Positions 56,343-64,000 of a DNA stretch of 64,000 bases are shown here, piece by piece. This DNA is from Thalassia testudinum (Eukaryota; Streptophyta; Magnoliopsida; Alismatales; Hydrocharitaceae), in assembly GCA_037157565.1 (NCBI GenBank), contig JAZHRO010000062.1, forward strand, positions 7,068,001 to 7,132,000, written 5' to 3'. Position numbers and translations under genes: made by a program. The notes below the pieces were generated by a model that did not search any database, was not told the origin of the DNA, and saw nothing but the letters and a program-made list of their open reading frames with translations. Positions within the stretch are counted from its first letter, which is position 1. Each line of letters begins with the position of its first letter.

Positions 56343-59070
56343 ATTTTTTCGCGACAAGATCAATGTTAAAATCAATGCATCGTAGTATAGTTGAAATGAC
56401 TCAAAAACAAATTAATTTTATTACTCGAAATTGTAAACCCAAGGTTGAACACAAGGAGTAAATTAGAGTTTAAAAATCAAGAACAAAACTTTCAAATTTG
56501 GATATAATATGCAATGAAAAATCAGAGTTACAATGCAAGAAATGTAAATATAGCCACAAAATATCAATGTATATGAAGAGCATAAAAAATGGACGTCAGA
56601 TTTTGTGAATCAGACGTCTTAAATGTATAGATGTTACAGTGCTATTTCTCTTCTTTTTCTATCTCTGATCTCTGTCTCTGATCTCCTTCCTTCTTTTCTT
56701 CTCTGGTTTCTTTGTGCCTTTAGCTTCTTTCTTTCTTTAGCTGCTCTGGCCCTTGTCTTCTTCTTCTTCATCTTTCTCCTTTCCTTCTATCTCTATGGCT
56801 CCTCCTTCTTCTTGGCTTCTTCTCATTTCTTTCCTTCTCTTCAGCCCTTCAGCTTCTCCTTTAGCCTTGCCTTAGCTTCTCTGACTTTGGCCCTCTCCTT
56901 CCTTGGCTTCTTCTTCTCCTGCTTGCGGGAGCAAAACCTACCCCTACCTGCCCCCGCGATCTCTCTTCTTTCTCCCTTAGGCTCGCTCTCCCAGAGCCTT
57001 CTCGGGTAATCGGGTCGGGTATGCGTGCCCGGGACTAGGCCCACCAACGTGCATGGTGGGCGAGGAGTGCAGGCTGGTCGGGTATACGGGTCAAGACCAG
57101 GTCCGCAGGCAGTGGGTCACGGACGAGGCAGTGAGGGCGAGTGGGACCTCACCCTGTGGTCAGGAGGCGATAAGCCCCTGTCACATTTACAATTTATTTC
57201 GCTACGTCCGCTCATCCACTTCCGAGGTGGGACTAAACGTCCCACCTTTCTTCGCGAATGCCCGCAGAAGAAATCGTCCTCTGATTGCAGCAGCTACGTA
57301 GGGTGTCTCTACCAATTGCTGGGCTGAGGCTATGCGCAAAGAGAGTCCGTGTGACCTGGGATCTGTTGCCTAGAGCAAGGAGTCCTGGAGGGGGCTCCAA
57401 AGCAAGCTACTTGCTTTCTTTAATGGTGGCGAGCCTCTAACCCTATCAACAAGAAAATGGCCTTACGGCCTTGTCAGAAAGTTCAGGGAGCTTCTCCTAA
57501 ACACGACGAAGGTAGTACGAGGGTTGGCGTGGCGTGGGGTAGCCGGAGCGTGCGTGCCTAGGTCACCCTATGTGCGCGAAAGTGGGTGTGTTCGAGGGGA
57601 GTTCTAGGAGCTTGGCACGGTGAGTGGAGTGATGGTTTAGGGTCAGTGAGGTGTGGCAGTGCTTGTGGGGTAGTTGGCGAGGCGGATGGAGGCGTGGAGC
57701 GGCAGGAATGCCTCGCCGAAGGTCTGGCCGGAGGTGGAGAAGGTGGTGGTGGTTGCGAGCACCGAGGCGTGTTTGCAAGAATAAAAGATAGAAAAATGAT
57801 GAGAAGGGAGAGAGGACTTAATTGAGTGAAAATAGAGGAAGGGGGATGCAGAGGAGGCAGCCAGCTCGTATTGCCATCGCCGAAGACGAAGTACTCAGTG
57901 GGAGGAGGACAGCGATGACTAGGGGGTTGCAGGGACATCGGCTAGTGCGGCACGACACGGACGAAGAGGATAAAGAGAACCCTACCACTAGTATTGTGGC
58001 AGAGTGACAAGAGAGAGGGAGAGAGGGGTCGCCGGAGCTTGCTGAGTTATTGGCCGGAGGGGAAGAGAAGAAATCAAGGGTTTCTCAAGCCAATTTCAAG
58101 CTTAGAGGCTGTAGGTTGATCTGGGCATGTTTTTATAAGCCCTGGCAGAAGGTCTTGTGCTTGGAAGCTTGGAAGCACAGCAACCTCACTAGAGTTGGAA
58201 GGTCGAAGGTGACCCAAATCTCTCATGCATTCGCATGAGAGATTGGGTGCCAAATCAAGCCTCTAACTGTGTTCAAACTGGAGGGGATTTCTCAAAGAAT
58301 CTCCCTTTCAAATTTGAAGGGGATTCTCCGAGGAATCAGGGAGATCTTTCCCTTGATGCCTCATCAAAGTAGGATTCCCTCTGCTATAATGTGGAGGGAC
58401 CTAATTGCAAAGAATGATGAGGAAGTTAGGGAGATTTTTGTAGAGGTTTTCAAAAGATAGGGGTAGAAATGTAATTGGGCTGGATCTTTTTGCAAAGTAG
58501 GTCAAGATGAATTCCCATTAGGTCCAAATTTTGGTACAAACCTAATTTTGACCTAAGAAATCCAATGGTGAAGTTGGATTTTAGGTTTGACCATGTTTGA
58601 CTGGATAATTTACACAAAAACCTAATTTAGGGCAAACATTTGACTGGGACCCCAATTTAGGTCAAAATAGGTTCTAAGGGCTAAATTGAAGGTTATAAAC
58701 CCTAGAGGATATTTTTTCACGAATTTTAGAGGGTTTAGATGAATTTTATCCTCACCAGAACCTTGTTAAATTAAGTGAGTCTATTTTAGGGTTACAAGAA
58801 GTTATTTAATTCCTAAAATTCACATAAAAACTTTTCTATTTGAACCAACCCACTTTTTATCTTGTTAAGATCATTTGACCTGTGTTTAGCCCATGAGAAA
58901 TCCCGTTGTTGCACTGCAATGGTAAAATTACAGTTTTACCCCTTATTTCTTGCTTTCTTTCAGAAAGGTTATTCATTGAGTTAGGACCTCCAGTTGGTTA
59001 TGTAGGAGCTTTTGTTCTCTTTTCTGGGTCAAAATGAGATAGTTTAGGGCTCATGATGATGTTCCCATCA
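56343..59070 (-). repeat. 5' LTR of element 2
   Basis: The LTR is 2728 bp, ending CCCATCA on the plus strand beside TTGTA. The inner TG edge has decayed to AT. A TATAAAA box is at 58131-58137 (complement), and the pyrimidine tract and AATCAGACGTC stretch match the other copy. Confidence 0.9.
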
Positions 59071-59075
59071 TTGTA

Positions 59076-59458
59076 CAACTTCCCATATTTGTGTTCTTTC
59101 AAAAAGAACTTCCAATTTTTGTGTAGAAATTAATTTGAAATTACATAATTTGCAACAACTAATTTAGAGCTAATATTTAACGTACATAATAAACCATGCA
59201 AAAATAAAAAATGAAATGTAATAATATGTGTATTTTCACATATTCTTGTAAATTTAGAAAACAAAGGCAACCAGAATGCAACAATGAATAAATAAGTCTC
59301 AATGCAAAAGAAAATAACACAATAAAGTTACTACACATTAGATTAAAGTGTCCATTTAGGATCATCCTTAGAAATGATTCATCCCCACAATTCTAATATG
59401 CCATGTTTGGTGATCTACTCTAAGGGCACAATGATCACTATAATAATAGGTGAACTGT
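59076..59458. other. Unassigned AT-rich DNA
   Basis: No gene or repeat is recognised. It was continuous with the DNA left of 45293 before element 2 was inserted. TGT at 59456-59458 may be the 3-bp target copy of the CACTA element that follows. Confidence 0.4.
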
Positions 59459-59489
59459 CACTACTAGAAAAATGACATTCACTGTTAGT

Positions 59490-59770
59490 TAGTTGCCGTC
59501 GTTTTATAAAGCGACAATGATATTATTTTTGCCGTCATTTCTTTTATTAACCGATGGTGAATACATCTTCAAAATTTAGCCACACCCCTTGATGAGGAGA
59601 AGAACAATTTTCACTTGTGGCAAAAGTTAATATGAATAATAGCCGTCGTTTTCTACAATAAGCGATGGGGAATCAAAATCACTCTGCACCCAAATTAATT
59701 TGGGCACACATTCTAAAAGTTGGTCCACCATTTGCCATCACTTTAATTAGAAAGCGACGGCAAAACTCCA
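59490..59770. repeat. Subterminal inverted motifs of the CACTA element
   Basis: Units pair GCCGTCGTTTT with AAGCGACGGC-like partners: TTGCCGTCGTTTTATAAAGCGACA, TTGCCGTCATTTC with ACCGATGG, AGCCGTCGTTTTC with AAGCGATGG, and TTTGCCATCACTTT with AAAGCGACGGCAAA. Such motifs bind the element's accessory protein in known CACTA systems; that role is assumed here. Confidence 0.75.
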
Positions 59771-59859
59771 TCATCTACATCTGCGTGGAGGCCCTCTCCT
59801 CCCCCATCACTGTTTCATTTTCCCAAAACCCTTAAGGAAAGACTCGTGCCGTCGGAGCT

Positions 59860-60215
59860 CCTCGTCTCCGCCCCTCCTCCTCCTCGTCTTCATCCTCCTC
59901 CTCCTCCTCGTACGTCGCTGCTTCTCCTCATCAGTCATCCTAGCCTTTTGCCCTTCCTCCTCCTCCCCCTCCTCGACACCATCCTCCTCCTCCTTCTCCG
60001 ATGGCCTCCTCCTCCCCCTTGCTATCCCTATGCTCCTCCTCCTCCCTCTCCTACTGCCACCTCCTCCCCTCCAACAGCCTCCTTCTTCTCCTTGACACGC
60101 TCCTCCTTCCCCTCCCCCTCCTGCTGCCCTCCTCCTCCTCGTCTTCCCCCCTCTTGCAGCCCCCTTCCTCCCCCTCTAATGGCCTTCTCCTCCCCCTCCT
60201 CCTCCTGTCCTTGAA
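59860..60215. repeat. CCT-rich low-complexity tract in the CACTA 5' part
   Basis: This is a strongly pyrimidine-rich stretch of CCTCCTCCT. It yields Pro/Ser/Leu-rich open frames on plus and Arg/Glu/Gly-rich on minus, all of which I read as composition effects. A second, shorter CT-rich stretch lies at 61725-61875. Confidence 0.75.
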
Positions 60216-62699
60216 GTTGCTTATCAAGTTCGATTGTGCAACGACTTCGATTTTACAAGGTATTACATTTTCACTCTTGCACAAGTTTTAGACCTCCCCA
60301 TAGAACATGTCCAATGACCAAAGCACACATGATATGATAACTTGGTACACATGATAGGATTCAGGCAAAGCATAATATTTTCTAAAGGAATTTCTACGTA
60401 TAGACAAGTGACCTCCCACACCTATGTGTCCTCTTGACTAGAATATAACTTGGCACACATGATATGATTTGGAATTTGTTGGTTTTTGTTAAGAAGATCC
60501 ATTTTACATTAAACCATTTATGTATTGTGAATTTAGCATGAGTTCTGATTTCTATTTTGCATGTTTTAACATGGATGAATTAATGACACATATGACGTCT
60601 AAAGAAAATCCATTTAGGATACCGTGAATGCAATGTGGATGCAATATATACCATCCATAGCAAAACCTTTTGTGAAGATACATATATCTAGATTCTTTTT
60701 TTTTTTTTTTGAAAATGCATATATCTAGATTCATGGACAATGAAATTGAACCATTTGAGTTTGATGATAATGGTATAAGAATCAAATTCCATTCTTAAAA
60801 TGAGGGTAACATCATTATTTGTTTGACATGGCGTAGCATCATTACTTGCTGAACGGGTTCCACCCGCTATCTGAACTTGAATTTAAGCTTTTCGTAGCCT
60901 ATTTTTGGTAGCTTAAAGTGATGAATTTTATCCCAACAAAATGAAACAAATAATTGTTTTCAACAAATCTAACAATTAAACCTCACGTCAAATCATTAAC
61001 ACCTAATAAAATCAAAAGAGAGAGATGGAAGCATATCAGAATCATCATCTTGGGAGATCCGAAGGGAATGTATGTTCTGATCCTCCAAATCACTAGGATT
61101 ACTTCTAACTTGACATGTCCAATGATATTACAAAATTTCTTCATACCTATTTCCCAAAAAAAGGGTCCAAAAAAGGGTGACTTTCCCTAGTTAATTTCAC
61201 ATGAGTATTCGAAATGTCAAATTTTCCTAGAATGACCCAATAAGAAATATGTATATATTTGGATCAAACAAGAAAATTTCAACAAAGTTATCCTATAACA
61301 CCTTAAAAATAGTGTCACACTTAAAATTTAGAAAATTAAATAGTAGATTATAATAACTACTTAATAACTTATGATTAAACATTTTCGATGCACTAGGCTC
61401 ACACTTATCTATCAAAGTGATTTTTTTAAAAATTATATGCTCGAGTTGAGACATAAGGTCAAAATCAAATTGATGATCTAAATGGTAAACTTGATGGCTT
61501 TATGTTGCCCCAAGTAAATAATTACACATTTCAAGTATAATGCTAAGAGTAATTGATCTAGAATTGATTGGCCTTCCAACATTGTAGACTACTTCATCTT
61601 AGCTAAACCTATTTATGGACTCTCCAAGTCAAAAGATTTCCCAAGTTCGGAAGAACATAAATCTAATCTACCAAGTGCAAGTCAGAATTCAAATTTGCTT
61701 CAAAAAACTTAAGCATGAGAGCACATCTCCTTGCCCCTCCTATCCTCTTGCCCTCCACCTAACTTTGCGAAGAAGAATGAGAAGACTCCCTTCCTCCTAT
61801 CATCCTCTCGTCATCCTCGTATTGCCCTTCCTCCTCATCCTCATCCTCATCCTTGTCTTTAACCTCCTCCTCATTAATATATATCTTATGTTAACATATT
61901 GGTTATTAACATTTAATATTATAATACGTTATTTAATTAATTTTGCTTTTGAAAATGCAGGCTATCGGTGTTGGGTACACTCGGAAGCTATAGTAGTTGG
62001 AGGTATATGTACATTCAATCTTTTTAATTTAATTGAATTATATTTTAATTTTTTGTTGAATTTATTTAATGTTCAAATTAGTTATTATTTAGATACACAC
62101 ACTTAATAAAAAAGATATATGCACGCGAGGCCAACATTAGGTATTCTAACCCTTAGGGTAAAAGTCCTCCAAGTCAAATTGTGTCCAAATTACTCACTCG
62201 TCGAGACTTATGATCATGTTATATGGACAATGCAGGAGGTGTATGTATACCTCACTTACATGCGTAATGTGTTGTCTTTGTAGCATTTCATAAGACTCGA
62301 TTAACTTTAGTTCAATGAAGTACCAAACTAAAGAAGGTCCTTAAAGATTTGATCACAACTTAATTTTGCTCGTTACATGTAACCTTGTGCAGTGAAATTT
62401 TGGTTGCTTCTTCTTGCTCTTCTCCAGTATACCAACTAATCTTATCTAGTTTTCTGCGGTACCCTTAACTGGGTGTTAAAGAAAATCTAGGTAAGGTTAG
62501 TATTAGGGGGTATATTGGAGAAGTGTAGAGAGATGCTGCCAAAATTTCACCACACTAAGGTTACATGTAACGAGAAAACCTAAGTTGTGATCAAATATTT
62601 GAAGATGGGCTATAAAGTGAAAATCTTAATCAAGATACACATCATTCAGTCCTTTCCCTTCCTAATAAGTGATTTGTTTACATTAAATTTTATGTTATA
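60216..62699 (+). other. CACTA interior before the transposase
   Basis: No conserved protein domain is recognised. A possible short exon lies at about 61961-62001, after a TTTTGAAAATGCAG acceptor-like site and before an AGGTATATG donor-like site, but nothing confirms it. Confidence 0.4.
60681..60732 (-). mobile_element. Minimal poly(A) insertion with a 15-bp target duplication
   Basis: CATATATCTAGATTC occurs at 60681-60695 and 60718-60732. Between the copies lie 15 T and GAAAATG. On the minus strand this is CATTTTC plus a poly(A) tail between long target copies, which looks like a target-primed insertion truncated to its tail. Confidence 0.6.
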
Positions 62700-64000
62700 A
62701 TGGATAAATCTTGGATTGGATTGTAGGGTTCAGATTGCACCATATATAAGGATGGAGTCATTTCATTCCTGGATTGGACCTTTGATGGCGATAGAAAGAT
62801 ATTTGGGTGAGGAGATCAACTTGATAACTTCTTCTGCCCATGAAGAAGATGTTTGAATGGTTCCTTGCATGATCGTAATACTGTGCTCAAGCACTTAATT
62901 TGTAACAGGTGGTGGTAGCATTACACTACTTAGGTAGCTCATGGAGAGGATTTTACTGAGAAAGTCATAAATAATGAGAATACTATTGACGAAGAGATTG
63001 ACGAGGAAATTGCTAATAGTAGAAGTGAAGAAATACAAGAAATGTTGAATGATATGAGAGTAGGAGAGGATATAAATACAGATGAAAAAGATCCATTCAA
63101 GTGTGATCTGTTCTATGATGCTATTAAGGCGGCTAAGGATCCTATTGCTCCTAGTGTTATGAGAATGTCAAAGTTGTCATTTTTATTGAAGATGTTTTAA
63201 TTGAAAGTTATGAACAAAGCTAGTACTAAATTCATGTTAGAAATACTTCAGTTTATTACTAAGCTATTGAATAACCCTAATGATTTTCTAGCTTCATGGT
63301 ACGAGGCAAGGAAATAGATTCACAAGCTTGGTTTAGACTGTCAGAAGATCAATGCATGTCCAAATGACTACATTATTTTAAGAAATAAATTCGCAAACTT
63401 GAGTAACTGTTCTAAATGTGGACATGACAGATATAAGGAAGGTAAAAATGAAAGTAAGAGGAAACAACCTCAGAAGGTTCTTCGTTACTTCCCATTGACA
63501 CCTAAGCTTCAATGACTTTTTATATAAACTAAAATTACACGGTGGATGACATGGCACTAGGATTGTAAATTTCAAGATGGAAGAATACGCCATCCTACTA
63601 ATTCAGAGGAGTGGAAGAGATTTGACGAAAGAAATGATTCATTCGCTTTAGAAGCAAGGAATGTGTGGTTGGGTCTTGCAAGTGATGGATTCAATCCATT
63701 TAAGAGTATGTACCCGTCGTACTCTATATGGCCAGTGGTAATGGTCACTTATAACTTACCTCCTTGGTTGTATTTAAGATCGTCATTCATAATGCTGACC
63801 CTATTAATCCTCGATCCAAAATAACCAGGAAATGCAATAGATGTTTATCTCCAGCCATTAATTGATGAATTAAAATAGTTGAGGTACGCCAACGTGAAGA
63901 CGTATGATGTAGAAAAAAAATAATTTTACAATATGCATGCAGCACTGTTGTGGGCCATAAAATACCTCTCGGCATACGCAAATTTGTCAGGTTGGCGTAC
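62700..64000 (+). pseudogene. TNP2-type CACTA transposase, N-terminal part, with stops
   Basis: The transposase would cut and rejoin the element ends. The start is the ATG at 62700 (MDKSWIGL), which matches the usual MD(R/K)SWM start of plant TNP2 proteins. The N-terminal transposase-associated region follows: YKDGVISFLD, a CP/C pair, LKHLIC, and HGED near 62944. An acidic linker leads to DPFKCDLFYDAIKAAKDP, then the TNP2 core: KLGLDCQKINACPNDYI, CSKCGHDRYKEG, LRYFPLTPKLQ, GLASDGFNPFKSMYPSYSIWPV, YNLPPWLYL and IDVYLQPLIDELK. The reading frame is largely one and the same, but stops at 62724, at the FG-GDQ position, before HGE and further on show it is dead. The gene continues beyond the window. 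Confidence 0.85.

Larger units (their letters stand above)
45298..59070 (-). mobile_element. Element 2: complete Athila-type Ty3/gypsy retrotransposon
   Basis: It is flanked by the perfect target duplication TTGTA (45293-45297 and 59071-59075) and measures 13,773 bp. On the minus strand the order is 5' LTR (59070-56343), primer site, leader, gag, protease, reverse transcriptase, RNase H, integrase, spacer, G-rich tract and 3' LTR (48036-45298). It is the same family as element 1 but clearly diverged. Its integrase catalytic triad and polymerase FMDD motif are intact, while gag, RNase H and the integrase C-terminus are broken. Confidence 0.92.
59459..64000 (+). mobile_element. CACTA (En/Spm-type) DNA transposon, left part
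   Basis: The terminal motif CACTACTAGAAAAATGAC begins at 59459, close to the common CACTACAAGAAAA end of plant CACTA elements. Subterminal inverted motifs follow at 59490-59770. A TNP2-type transposase reads in the same direction from 62700 past the window edge. The right end is not in the window. Confidence 0.88.

Noticed and set aside
59846..60291. Pro/Leu/Ser-rich frames in the CACTA element
   Set aside because: They are explained by CCT simple sequence; no domain and overlapping frames of the same kind.

Overview
The window is repeat-dense nuclear DNA of a flowering plant, almost certainly from a large, transposon-rich genome. I infer this from intact and decayed Ty3/gypsy and Ty1/copia LTR retrotransposons and a CACTA DNA transposon, all of plant type. 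The species cannot be read from the sequence. I see no host protein gene, rRNA or tRNA gene. Every recognisable coding stretch belongs to a mobile element, and each polyprotein I followed is broken by stops or frameshifts.

Layout. (1) 1-9072: a minus-strand Athila-like element (element 0) with gag and protease but no reverse transcriptase or integrase. Its 5' LTR is split by a solo copia-like LTR (A, 7072-8751, duplication GGGTG). (2) 9073-12241: a decayed Athila-like LTR (F), a truncated copia-like LTR (D) with GATCGATC palindromes, a short tandem repeat and CA-rich DNA. (3) 12242-14300: solo LTR B (duplication ACCTC), itself carrying a 473-bp insertion. (4) 14555-39018: a complete plus-strand Athila-type element (element 1, duplication CATGT). 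Its 3' LTR is split by a complete Tekay/Del-like chromovirus (27361-37871, duplication TAGTC/CAGTC). (5) 39024-45292: unassigned DNA, an LTR of another copia-like family (E) with GTAC-centred palindromes and a 248-bp tandem duplication, solo LTR C nested inside it (41091-42814, duplication TAAAC), then unassigned DNA. (6) 45298-59070: a complete minus-strand Athila-type element (element 2, duplication TTGTA). (7) 59459-64000: the start of a CACTA element with terminal motif, subterminal inverted motifs and a decayed TNP2-type transposase that runs off the edge.

How the parts work. The Athila elements would be transcribed from their LTRs, primed at a site resembling the tRNA-Asp complement, and encode gag, protease, reverse transcriptase, RNase H and integrase. 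The chromovirus is primed at an initiator-Met-type site and ends in a chromodomain-like tail. Many stops lie at codons reachable by C-to-T or G-to-A change from CAG, CAA, CGA or TGG, as expected for methylated, silenced elements.

The most unusual signals are non-coding. Each of several unrelated LTR families carries its own array of palindromes, and one decamer (CAGACGTCTG) is shared by copia-like LTRs and the chromovirus. The three Athila-type elements share a post-pol module of two small hairpins plus a duplicate of the G-rich tract that precedes the 3' LTR. Positions were read by eye, so boundaries without a target duplication are approximate.
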